Shown here: positions 52,461-60,157 of the stretch, one piece after another
Layout: each line of letters begins with the position of its first letter
Numbering within the stretch: the stretch's first letter is position 1
The notes under the pieces: model-generated
What the model saw: only the letters and a program-made list of their open reading frames with translations
Database searches by the model: none
What the model was told of the DNA's origin: nothing
Source of the DNA: Mucilaginibacter flavidus
GTDB lineage: Bacteria; Bacteroidota; Bacteroidia; Sphingobacteriales; Sphingobacteriaceae
Direction: 5' to 3'
Length of the DNA stretch: 64,000 nt
NCBI RefSeq assembly: GCF_024055575.1
Contig: NZ_JAMXOE010000001.1
Coordinates: 558,001 to 622,000, forward strand
Position numbers and translations under genes: made by a program

Positions 52461-53500
52461 AACAGGGTGTAATATGATCCCGGTCCTACTCCTTGTCTTT
52501 CTATCAATTTCGCGGTAATCAGACTATCAAGCATTCTTTTGATCGTCGAATTAGAAACACCAAGTTTGTTGGCAATTTCGCTGGTTTTGATGCCAGGATT
52601 GCTTTCAATAATGTACAGCAACTGTTTTTCTCTGACTGAAATCCTTTGCGCTACACCATAAGCATCTAGTTTTTGCATTAAGGACTTTTGTATATTTCCG
52701 ATACATGATAAAAAGAATACAATCCATTCAGTAATATCCTCACCTGGTCTTTGAGATTGGCAAGCTCTCAAAACCCGGTAATATTCCGTCTTCCGACTTT
52801 CTATCTCATGTTCAAAACTTACATACCTAATCCACTGATAACCGTTTTTTCTTAGCAATAATGTCGCTAGCAGACGGCTAAGTCGCCCGTTGCCATCCTG
52901 GAACGGGTGAATCGATACAAACTCATAACAAAAAAGTGCGCTTTTTACTAATGCATGGGTATCTAAATCCGCTGCGTACCAGGAGACCATTTCGCGCATG
53001 GCATCCTCTGTAGGGAAACCGGGGGGAGTTGTCTGAAAAATGATTTGGGTAGTTCCGTCAGGTAAATGAGCTTCCACAGCGTTTGTGTGTTGCTTATAAT
53101 TACCCTTGTGCCATGCATCCTTAGTACTGTATTTTAGCAGTTGATTGTGAATATTTTTCAAATCATTTCCGGAGACGGATATAGCTTCATAATTTTCGTC
53201 TATTAAATCCAAAACCTCGAAATAACCCACCACCTCCTGCTGGTCGCGCTCTTCTAATTTTGTAATGTCTATATTCTTTAAAAGAACATTTACCTCTTCA
53301 TCGCTCAGCTTTGAACCTTCAATCCGTGTGGAAGCACCTACGCTCCTGACCGTGGCAATAGACTTTAATTCTTTCAAGCTTTGACCTTCCCGCCGTTCAA
53401 TGGCTTGCCATGATGCATCAAAGCGATCGATTTCACTGATCAAATTAATCAGTTGCCAATTCAAATCCAGCGTTTCGGTATGTACATTAACCTTATTCAT
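52457..53500 (-). CDS. Fic-family protein with C-terminal HTH (Fic 2)
   Basis: 347 residues from the ATG at 53500; upstream codons are not family-like and run into the repeat array. The inhibitory motif STRIEG is near residue 58 and the Fic active site HPFQDGNGRLSR near 190. The C-terminal part (about 285-347) is a winged helix (PGIKTSEIANKLGVSNSTIKRMLDSL), so the protein may bind DNA. It should AMPylate or otherwise nucleotidylate a target, which is unknown. Repeat arrays lie at both ends of the gene. It is a distinct subfamily from Fic 1, which has a DUF4172 N-terminus. Confidence 0.9.
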   Translation of the reverse strand: MNKVNVHTETLDLNWQLINLISEIDRFDASWQAIERREGQSLKELKSIATVRSVGASTRIEGSKLSDEEVNVLLKNIDITKLEERDQQEVVGYFEVLDLIDENYEAISVSGNDLKNIHNQLLKYSTKDAWHKGNYKQHTNAVEAHLPDGTTQIIFQTTPPGFPTEDAMREMVSWYAADLDTHALVKSALFCYEFVSIHPFQDGNGRLSRLLATLLLRKNGYQWIRYVSFEHEIESRKTEYYRVLRACQSQRPGEDITEWIVFFLSCIGNIQKSLMQKLDAYGVAQRISVREKQLLYIIESNPGIKTSEIANKLGVSNSTIKRMLDSLITAKLIERQGVGPGSYYTLL

Positions 53501-53504
53501 TACA

Positions 53505-53512
53505 CAAATATA
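53505..53512 (-). promoter_or_regulatory. -7 box of the Fic 2 gene
   Basis: Minus strand TATATTTG matches TAnnTTTG and lies 4 bp before the start codon, which would give a very short leader. The -33 region falls within the GAGCC repeat array, so a protein on the array would compete with polymerase. Confidence 0.35.
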
Positions 53513-53515
53513 ATA

Positions 53516-53570
53516 AAAACAAAACATTTTGAGCCGATATGAGCCGATAAGAGCCAATTATGAGCCGATA
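53516..53570. promoter_or_regulatory. GAGCC repeat array (candidate operator) upstream of Fic 2
   Basis: GAGCC(G/A)AT units begin at 53531, 53541, 53551 and 53562, that is every 10-11 bp on one face of the helix. The leading 24 bp are shared exactly with the array at the gene's 3' end. Confidence 0.65.
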
Positions 53571-53789
53571 GGTGATAATACCTCAAATAAAAATCCGGTG
53601 AATCTCTTAATCTGTTTAATCCGGGTTCGGAAACTTGTCCGTCCGGTTTGGGGAATGGGTGGTTGCGGACAAAGCCGGACAGGCATTTTACTTACTACAA
53701 TATTTTACTGCTAAGCATGCGTGACGCAGGTACCTCTTTGGACTTACACCGTATACCCCGCCAGGTTGAGAAGAAAAATATGACGTTAT
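53571..53789. other. gene-free stretch
   Basis: The 53501-53866 gap holds the array, this stretch and the terminator at 53790-53824. TTGTCCG (53635-53641) and CGGACAA (53666-53672) are a distant inverted pair. I see no ORF with coding character. Confidence 0.4.
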
Positions 53790-53824
53790 AAAAAAACGGG
53801 ACCATCATCATTGATAGTCCCGTT
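53790..53824 (-). terminator. terminator of the Pro/Thr-rich protein gene
   Basis: AACGGGAC (53795-53802) pairs with GTCCCGTT (53817-53824); on the minus strand the stem runs into T7. It lies 42 bp after the stop codon. Confidence 0.85.
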
Positions 53825-53866
53825 GTATAGCTGGCAAAAGCGCAGGTCTTTTTTTAGACCGGATCA

Positions 53867-54418
53867 TTACTCAGTTTTTGTAACTTTAGTAGTGGTAGTA
53901 GTTTTTGTGGCGGGTGTTGCAACCGCTGTTTTTTTGTAAGTTCTGTGGTAAGTATGTACCGGCTTATGAGTTGTTGAAGTACGCGTAACATGGTGCGTAC
54001 TTACATTAGCGGCAACAGCCGGTTTGGTTTCGGTAGTGGTAGTTACCTCGGTTGTAGTAGGTGTGGGAGCAGGTACAGCAACGGGTGCAGGAGCAGGCGT
54101 ACGTACAGTATCATGTACTACAACTACTGTTGGTGCAACGGGTTCGGTTGCCGGCGGTGGTGGGGTTACCACTGTCGGTGCTGGTACGGGTTGCGGCTTT
54201 GAATGGCCGGTTACGGCACTCTCGGCAGCATCGTTGATAGCACCGGGGGTTCCTGTGCCGGTCATCTTAATTTTGGTTATTGTACGCCCGTGGGAGCCTT
54301 TTCTAACCTTCTTTTTAATTTCGATCTTATTTTTTGTCGTGTCCTGGGTTTGGGCCTGCGCAGTTTGGACTGTCCAAACCAAGCCTGCTAATAATAATAT
54401 TAAACTGATCTTTTTCAT
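53867..54418 (-). CDS. exported Pro/Thr/Val-rich low-complexity protein
   Basis: 183 residues. A signal peptide ends near AQAQ (about residue 23). A basic segment (KKKVRKGSHGRTITKIKM, about 33-50) is followed by a Pro- and Thr-rich stretch (about 70-135, with PPPPATEPVAPT and APAPVAVPAPTPTTT) and a His/Thr-rich basic tail (HHVTRTSTTHKPVHTYHRTYKK). No domain is recognisable; the composition suggests an extended periplasmic or wall-associated protein. It has its own strong terminator. Function unknown. Confidence 0.75.
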   Translation of the reverse strand: MKKISLILLLAGLVWTVQTAQAQTQDTTKNKIEIKKKVRKGSHGRTITKIKMTGTGTPGAINDAAESAVTGHSKPQPVPAPTVVTPPPPATEPVAPTVVVVHDTVRTPAPAPVAVPAPTPTTTEVTTTTETKPAVAANVSTHHVTRTSTTHKPVHTYHRTYKKTAVATPATKTTTTTKVTKTE

Positions 54419-54770
54419 AACGATTTATATTTACTTATGTATCATTATGTAACATACCTATTACAATATTGTTTTTTATTTTAATTTATTAAACTAAAAA
54501 GAAATAAATATACTTTAATGGACTGTAACGCCAGTTATGCCCGGACGTTGACGTTAGTATCCAGGCAGACCAAAGAAGTGGGTCACGGCTCTTTTCTACC
54601 TACAACCTTAAGGTTCGTAGATTGTCCTGCGCAGTCAACCAACTGGCGGACCGCTCCTCACAATTGACGATGCGGTGGACTCCCCCTCCCCAAAAACCTT
54701 TCACCTTTCAGCTTTTACCTTTCACCTATTCTTCCTATACTTGTACTATTGACAATTACATCCGCCAATT
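54419..54770. other. divergent intergenic region with a heptamer repeat
   Basis: No gene is visible in 352 bp. At 54697-54731 five 7-bp units follow one another: CCTTTCA, CCTTTCA, GCTTTTA, CCTTTCA, CCTATTC. The promoter of the deoxysugar cluster should lie near the end of this stretch. Confidence 0.55.
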
Positions 54771-55100
54771 ATGCCCAGATATTGTTTAACCCTTGATTTA
54801 AAAGACGACATTGCCCTGATTGCCGAGTACGAACGCTACCACGAGGCTATCTGGCCCGAGATAAGGGAGAGCATTACCGGCGCCGGCATTACCGGCATGG
54901 AGATTTACCGTTTTGATACGCGCCTGTTTATGATTATGGAGGTTGATGACACTTTCAGCTTTGAGCGCAAAGGCCAAATGGATGCCGGCAACGCCAAAGT
55001 GCAGGAATGGGAGGATTTGATGTGGAACTACCAGCAGCCGCTTAAAAAAGCTATGAAGGGCGAGAAATGGGTGCTGATGAATAAGATATTTGAACTTTAA
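54771..55100 (+). CDS. L-rhamnose/L-fucose mutarotase family protein (DUF718)
   Basis: 109 residues, the usual length. Family signatures are CLTLDLKDD, a catalytic His in YERYHEAIWPEI (about 25), MEIYRFDTRLFMIMEV and the closing QPLKKAMKGEKWVLMNKIFEL. These small enzymes interconvert alpha and beta anomers of 6-deoxy-L-sugars. Placement before an alpha-L-fucosidase gene and genes for oxidative deoxysugar breakdown makes L-fucose the better guess than L-rhamnose. The next gene starts 133 bp downstream, beyond a REP-like repeat. Confidence 0.9.
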   Translation: MPRYCLTLDLKDDIALIAEYERYHEAIWPEIRESITGAGITGMEIYRFDTRLFMIMEVDDTFSFERKGQMDAGNAKVQEWEDLMWNYQQPLKKAMKGEKWVLMNKIFEL

Positions 55101-55105
55101 CCCGC

Positions 55106-55198
55106 TTGTCATTACGAGGAACGAAGCAACAGCGAACTATGCAAGTCCGCCCTGTAAAGTTCGCGGTTGCCGCGCTCGATCCTCGCTCGCAATGACAA
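55106..55198. repeat. REP-like palindromic intergenic repeat, copy 2
   Basis: Starts TTGTCATTACGAGG and ends CGCAATGACAA, the same outer arms as 32984-33076 with one base change on the left. Inner parts are also similar (AACGAAGCAA; GGTTGCCGCGCTCG). It sits between the mutarotase and fucosidase genes and could reduce read-through. Confidence 0.8.
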
Positions 55199-55233
55199 AG
55201 TTTTATAATTACTAACCAATAAATAAACCACCA

Positions 55234-56592
55234 ATGAACCTAAAAAAACTGTCGCTGCTGCTGTTGCTTATGGTAATAACCGGCACCACCTTCGCCCAAA
55301 AAAGTATCGGTAACGAAACTGATGCGCAAAAGAAAAAACGCATGGAGTGGTGGACAGACGGTCGCTTCGGCATGTTTATCCATTGGGGATTGTACAGCGG
55401 CGCTGCCAGGCACGAGTGGGTAAAGCATAACGAAAAGATCGACAATGCTGGATACCAAAAGTATTTCGACCAGTTTAACCCGGATTCTTTCGACCCAAAA
55501 AAATGGGCAAAAACCGCCAAAGTTGCCGGCATGAAGTACGCTGTGCTCACCACCAAGCACCACGAGGGCTTCTGCCTGTTCGACTCGAAATATACTGACT
55601 ATAAAGCCACCAACACAGCTGCCAAACGCGACCTGGTGCGCGAGTATGTAAACGCCTACCGCGCAGAGGGTTTGAAAGTGGGTTTCTACTATTCTCTGCT
55701 TGACTGGCACCACCCGAATTATACGATTGATGATATTCATCCGCAGTCGCCTGCAGACAAAAGCGACGCCAGCTATGAGCGGATGAACAAGGGCCGCGAT
55801 ATGGCCAAATACCGCCAGTACATGCGCAACCAGATAACAGAGTTGTTAACCAACTATGGTAAAATTGATATCATCTGGCTTGATTTTTCGTTCCCCCGTA
55901 AAGACGGGCACGGTAAAGGCAAGGACGACTGGGGCTCGGTGGAGCTGATAAAGCTGATCCGCAAGCTGCAGCCTGGCATCATCATCGATAACCGCCTTAA
56001 CCTGGAGGAATATAAAGATGGCGCCGACTTCGAAACCCCCGAGCAGGTGGGCACCGACGAACTGGCGAAATATCGCGGCAAAACATGGGAAACCTGCCAA
56101 ACCTTCAGCGGATCGTGGGGTTATTATCGCGACGAAAACACCTGGAAAACACACCGCCAGCTGCTCGATTTGCTTATAACGTCGGTAAGCAACGGCGGCA
56201 ACCTGATACTAAACGTTGGGCCAACCGCCCGCGGCGAGTTTGACTACCGCGCAACCCGCGCTTTGGACAGCATGGCCTATTGGATGCATGCCAACAACCG
56301 CGCCATTTACAATTGCACCTACGCGCCCGATACCTACAAGGTGCCCGAAAATGATAAGCTGACCTACAACGCCAAAACCAAAAAGCTGTATGTACATTTG
56401 TACTATTATCCGCAGGGCGGCACAGTAACTTTGCCGGGCTATGCAGGTAAAATTAAATATGCAGCGTTTTTAAATGATGCGTCGGAGTTGTTATACAAAC
56501 CATCGCCAGGTAATCCGGATGATTTGATATTAACTTTGCCCGCCAAAAAGCCGCAATACGAAATACCTGTAGTGGAACTTACGCTGCAATAA
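55234..56592 (+). CDS. GH29 exported alpha-L-fucosidase
   Basis: 452 residues with a signal peptide ending near TTFAQ (22). GH29 blocks: RMEWWTDGRFGMFIHWGLYS (about 36-55), AVLTTKHHEGFCLFDSKYTDY, VGFYYSLLDWHHP and the nucleophile region IDIIWLDFSF (Asp 217). GNLILNVGPTARGEF closes the barrel and a C-terminal beta-sandwich follows. The enzyme removes alpha-L-fucose with retention of configuration. The genes after it encode a pathway that would degrade the released sugar. It ends 18 bp before the dehydratase gene. Confidence 0.94.
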   Translation: MNLKKLSLLLLLMVITGTTFAQKSIGNETDAQKKKRMEWWTDGRFGMFIHWGLYSGAARHEWVKHNEKIDNAGYQKYFDQFNPDSFDPKKWAKTAKVAGMKYAVLTTKHHEGFCLFDSKYTDYKATNTAAKRDLVREYVNAYRAEGLKVGFYYSLLDWHHPNYTIDDIHPQSPADKSDASYERMNKGRDMAKYRQYMRNQITELLTNYGKIDIIWLDFSFPRKDGHGKGKDDWGSVELIKLIRKLQPGIIIDNRLNLEEYKDGADFETPEQVGTDELAKYRGKTWETCQTFSGSWGYYRDENTWKTHRQLLDLLITSVSNGGNLILNVGPTARGEFDYRATRALDSMAYWMHANNRAIYNCTYAPDTYKVPENDKLTYNAKTKKLYVHLYYYPQGGTVTLPGYAGKIKYAAFLNDASELLYKPSPGNPDDLILTLPAKKPQYEIPVVELTLQ

Positions 56593-56610
56593 TTGAATTA
56601 AGATTTAAGA

Positions 56611-58272
56611 ATGTCGACACAGAAACATAGTTATATCCGCATCCACCCGAAAGATAACGTTTTGGTGGCCCTGCAAAACCTGCAACAGGCAACTGAAATA
56701 AATTTTGAGGGCCAAACCTTTAAACTAACTGAAAAGGTTGATGCCAAGCACAAATTCAGTATAAACGCGCTGCAACCCGGCGATGAAATATTTATGTATG
56801 GCGTACTGGTGGGTAAAGCCACAGTGGAAATTCCACAAGGTGGTCCCATAAGCACCCAAACCGTGCACCATGCCTCGGGCGAGTTCCACCTTGGCAAACG
56901 CAAGCTGGACTGGCAGCAGCCGGATGCAAGCAAATATAAAGGCAAAACCTTTAACGGGTATCACCGGGCGGATGGCTCGGTAGGTACCGGTAATTACTGG
57001 ATTGTGGTGCCGCTGGTATTTTGTGAGAACCGCAATATTGATGTATTGAAAGATGCTTTGGTAGATAAACTTGGCTACAAAAAAGCAAAAAATTACGATG
57101 GTGATGTTGACCAGTTGATGAGACTGTACCAGGCGGGAAAATCCGTTGAAGAAATATTGAATGCCGATATTGAGGACTCTGCGGACAAGGCTGGCTCGAA
57201 GAAGTTTTTTAAGAATATTGACGGGATCAAATTCCTGACTCACGAAATGGGTTGTGGCTGTACCCGCAGCGATGCACAAACTTTGTGCGGGCTGATTGCA
57301 GGGTATATTACGCACCCCAATGTAGCGGGTGCAACTATATTGAGTCTTGGCTGCCAGAATGCACAGGTAAGCATACTGGAGCAGGAAATAAAAGTACGCG
57401 ATGCCAACTTCAGTAAGCCGCTGGTAATACTGGAGCAGCAAAAAGTAGGCACCGAAAGCGACCTGTTAAAGCAGGCTCTCAAACAAACCTTTGCCGGCCT
57501 GATGCAGGCCAACCAAACCGGACGGACACCTGCGCCACTATCAAAACTTTGCATAGGGCTGGAGTGTGGTGGTTCGGATGGATTTTCGGGCATATCAGCA
57601 AACCCGGCATTAGGCTATGTGAGCGATCTATTAGTGACTATGGGCGGCTCGGTGATATTATCAGAGTTCCCTGAATTGTGCGGCGTAGAGCAGGAACTGA
57701 GCGACCGCTGTATGGATGAGGATAAAGCCAATTACTTTATGCAGCTGATGACCACCTATAACAAGCGTGCAGAGGCTGATGGCTCGGGCTTTTACGCCAA
57801 CCCATCACCGGGCAATATAAGGGACGGATTGATAACGGATGCTATTAAATCGGCTGGGGCGGCTAAAAAAGGTGGCACATCGCCGGTTGCAGATGTGCTT
57901 GATTATCCCGCCAAAGTATCAAAACCCGGATTAAATTTACTTTGCACCCCCGGCAGCGATGTAGAGAGCACGACGGCAGAAGTAGCAGCAGGAGCGAATA
58001 TTGTACTGTTTACAACCGGGCTTGGAACCCCAACAGGTAACCCGGTAACGCCGGTTATCAAGTTATCGACAAATACCACAACGGCTTTAAAAATGCCGGA
58101 TATCATCGACATTAACTGCGGTACCATTATAGAGGGCGACGAAACCATACAGCAAGCCGGCGAACGCATACTGGATTACGTAATACAAGTAGCCAGCGGC
58201 GAAGCAGAACCGGCATCGGTGCGCTTAGGGCAGGATGATTGGATACCGTGGAAGAGGGGGATATCGTTATAG
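56611..58272 (+). CDS. UxaA/altronate dehydratase-family sugar-acid dehydratase
   Basis: 553 residues. An N-terminal SAF-type domain (about 1-100, RIHPKDNVLVALQNL) precedes the dehydratase body (about 110-550) with YHRADGSVGTGNYWIVVPLVFC, THEMGCGCTRSDAQTL, LSLGCQNAQ, CIGLECGGSDGFSG and TTGLGTPTGNPVTPVIKLSTN. The conserved cysteines and GCGGSDG-type loop mark the Fe- or Mn-dependent D-altronate/galactarate dehydratase family. Flanked by a fucosidase, an SDR and an FAH-type hydrolase, it probably dehydrates L-fuconate, replacing the enolase-superfamily L-fuconate dehydratase known from Xanthomonas. That substrate is an inference. Confidence 0.9.
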   Translation: MSTQKHSYIRIHPKDNVLVALQNLQQATEINFEGQTFKLTEKVDAKHKFSINALQPGDEIFMYGVLVGKATVEIPQGGPISTQTVHHASGEFHLGKRKLDWQQPDASKYKGKTFNGYHRADGSVGTGNYWIVVPLVFCENRNIDVLKDALVDKLGYKKAKNYDGDVDQLMRLYQAGKSVEEILNADIEDSADKAGSKKFFKNIDGIKFLTHEMGCGCTRSDAQTLCGLIAGYITHPNVAGATILSLGCQNAQVSILEQEIKVRDANFSKPLVILEQQKVGTESDLLKQALKQTFAGLMQANQTGRTPAPLSKLCIGLECGGSDGFSGISANPALGYVSDLLVTMGGSVILSEFPELCGVEQELSDRCMDEDKANYFMQLMTTYNKRAEADGSGFYANPSPGNIRDGLITDAIKSAGAAKKGGTSPVADVLDYPAKVSKPGLNLLCTPGSDVESTTAEVAAGANIVLFTTGLGTPTGNPVTPVIKLSTNTTTALKMPDIIDINCGTIIEGDETIQQAGERILDYVIQVASGEAEPASVRLGQDDWIPWKRGISL

Positions 58273-58285
58273 ATGCCCCTCTAAA

Positions 58286-58367
58286 TCTCCCCTGAAGGGG
58301 AGACTTTTGAATAGCATGACGGATTGTATTTTTTACACAAACAAAAAAGCCCTCCCGTTAGGGAGGG
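58286..58367. repeat. two GC-rich palindromes between the UxaA-type and SDR genes
   Basis: TCTCCCCT pairs with AGGGGAGA (58286-58303) and is followed by CTTTT. CCCTCCC (58350-58356) pairs with GGGAGGG (58361-58367), with six A before it, so on the minus strand it looks like a terminator although no minus gene is near. This type of block recurs in Bacteroidota genomes. Confidence 0.55.
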
Positions 58368-58380
58368 TTGGGAGGCCCTA

Positions 58381-59145
58381 ATGTTCAAACTAACCAATAA
58401 ACAAGTAATAATAACCGGCGGTGGCAGCGGGATAGGCAAAGCAATGTCGGTACTATTTGCAGCGCAAGGTGCGAGCGTACATATCATTGAGCTGAACGAG
58501 GAAGCCGCAAATGATACCGTAACCGAAATAAAAGCAGCTGGCGGCAATGCGGCGGTACATAAATGCGATGTAAGCAATCAGCAGCAGGTTTTAGATGTCT
58601 TTAATTCAATTGGGAAAATCGACATATTGATAAACAATGCAGGCATAGCCCACATAGGCAAAGCCGATAACACCAGTGAAGCTGATTTCGACAGGATATA
58701 CAATGTGAACGTAAAGGGTGTATACAACTGCCTGTTTGCTGCGTTACCTATTATGAAAGCCAATAAGGGCGGGGTGATACTAAACACGGCATCGGTAGCG
58801 GCGCATGTGGGTATAACCGACAGATTTGCCTACTCTACCAGCAAAGGCGCCATCCACGCCATGACTCTGTCGGTAGCGCGCGATTATCTGAATGAGAACA
58901 TCAGGTGCAATAGTATATCGCCGGCACGGGTGCACACACCCTTTGTTGATGGCTTTATCGCCAAAAACTACGCCGGGCAGGAAGCCGAGATATTTGAAAA
59001 ACTATCCAAATCACAGCCTATCGGCAGGATGGCAAAATCTGAAGAAATTGCAGCGCTTGCCTTATACCTTTGCTCAGACGAAGCAGGGTTTATAACCGGA
59101 ACTGATTACCCGATTGATGGGGGCTTTATTACATTAAACAACTAA
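58381..59145 (+). CDS. SDR-family dehydrogenase, 2-keto-3-deoxy-L-fuconate dehydrogenase candidate
   Basis: 254 residues from the ATG at 58381; upstream in-frame codons lie in the palindromic repeat and begin with TTG. TGGGSGIG is at 12-19, the cofactor Asp/Glu segment is IIELNEE, NNAG near 87, catalytic Ser in NTASVAA and YSTSKGA near 152. In the deoxysugar diketo-hydrolase pathway this enzyme oxidises C4 of 2-keto-3-deoxy-L-fuconate (or -rhamnonate) before the FAH-type hydrolase, the next gene. The upstream UxaA-type enzyme would supply its substrate. Substrate by context only. Confidence 0.88.
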   Translation: MFKLTNKQVIITGGGSGIGKAMSVLFAAQGASVHIIELNEEAANDTVTEIKAAGGNAAVHKCDVSNQQQVLDVFNSIGKIDILINNAGIAHIGKADNTSEADFDRIYNVNVKGVYNCLFAALPIMKANKGGVILNTASVAAHVGITDRFAYSTSKGAIHAMTLSVARDYLNENIRCNSISPARVHTPFVDGFIAKNYAGQEAEIFEKLSKSQPIGRMAKSEEIAALALYLCSDEAGFITGTDYPIDGGFITLNN

Positions 59146-59149
59146 AATT

Positions 59150-59182
59150 GATTTCGGATTTCGAAATTTCGATTTCGGATTT
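59150..59182. repeat. 7-bp-period repeat between the SDR and FAH-type genes
   Basis: Units GATTTCG (59150-59156), GATTTCG, AAATTTC, GATTTCG, then GATTT. The unit sequence differs from the other heptamer arrays, only the period is shared. Confidence 0.6.
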
Positions 59183-59202
59183 ATAGTATAAAAACAACAC
59201 AC

Positions 59203-60051
59203 ATGAAATTAATCAGATTTGGTGAGGCCGGCAAAGAAAAAACCGGTGTGATCATCAACGATAAAAAATACGACACTTCTGCTTTTGGCGAGGATTATGG
59301 CGAATCATTTTTTGAAAACGATGGCTTAACCCGTTTAATCTATTTTTTAGAGGATAGCCTGCTGCCTGAAATTACAGAAGATGTACGCCTGGGTTGTCCG
59401 CTGGGCAGACCATCAAAAATTGTTTGCATCGGTTTAAACTATATCGACCATGCCAGGGAAACCAATGCCACCCCTCCTACCGAGCCGGTGATATTTATGA
59501 AATCGACCACGGCAATTACCGGCCCCTTTGATAATATCATCATCCCAAAAAACTCTGTAAAAACTGATTGGGAAGTGGAGCTGGCAATTGTTATCGGCAA
59601 AAAAGCGAGCTATGTAAGCGAAGAAGATGCAATGGATTATGTGGCAGGCTATGTATTGCATAACGATGTATCTGAACGCGAATTCCAGATTGAGCGAGGC
59701 GGTACCTGGGATAAGGGAAAAGGCTGCGATACGTTCGCCCCTATAGGCCCATTCTTTGCCACCAAAGACGAAATTGCCGACCCGCATAACCTGCGCCTTT
59801 GGCTAAAAGTTAACGGCAAAACCATGCAGGATGGCAATACCTCGAACTTTATATTTAATATCCCGCACTTAATTTCGTACACCAGCCAGTTCATGACTTT
59901 ATTACCTGGCGATATTATATCAACCGGTACACCTGCCGGAGTGGCCCTGGGAATGAAGCCGCCTGTGTATTTAAAAGCCGGTGATGTGATTGAATTGGGA
60001 ATTGACGGATTAGGCGAGGCCAGGCAGATACTGGTTGATTATAGCGCTTAA
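59203..60051 (+). CDS. fumarylacetoacetate hydrolase-family 2,4-diketo-3-deoxy-sugar-acid hydrolase candidate
   Basis: 282 residues. After a small N-terminal domain the FAH fold starts at IVCIGLNYIDHARE (about 70). Metal-binding acids are visible in DWEVELAIVIG (two Glu) and VLHNDVSEREF (Asp), and TWDKGKGCDTFAPIGP and ISTGTPAGVALGM are further family blocks. In L-fucose or L-rhamnose breakdown such an enzyme splits 2,4-diketo-3-deoxy-L-fuconate into pyruvate and L-lactate. It is the last gene of the cluster; a hairpin follows at 60081-60105. Confidence 0.9.
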   Translation: MKLIRFGEAGKEKTGVIINDKKYDTSAFGEDYGESFFENDGLTRLIYFLEDSLLPEITEDVRLGCPLGRPSKIVCIGLNYIDHARETNATPPTEPVIFMKSTTAITGPFDNIIIPKNSVKTDWEVELAIVIGKKASYVSEEDAMDYVAGYVLHNDVSEREFQIERGGTWDKGKGCDTFAPIGPFFATKDEIADPHNLRLWLKVNGKTMQDGNTSNFIFNIPHLISYTSQFMTLLPGDIISTGTPAGVALGMKPPVYLKAGDVIELGIDGLGEARQILVDYSA

Positions 60052-60080
60052 TACATCCCCCGGTTTTAAAGCGAATTAAA

Positions 60081-60105
60081 GCTGGCAGTTATTTTAACTG
60101 CCGGC
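60081..60105 (+). terminator. weak hairpin after the deoxysugar cluster
   Basis: GGCAGTT (60084-60090) pairs with AACTGCC (60096-60102), extended by GC on both sides. No T run follows on the plus strand, so it may only slow transcription or protect the 3' end. Confidence 0.35.
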
Positions 60106-60157
60106 CAAAAATGTCTATGTTTATTGCCTGTAAGCGTTATCACAACAAATATATACG

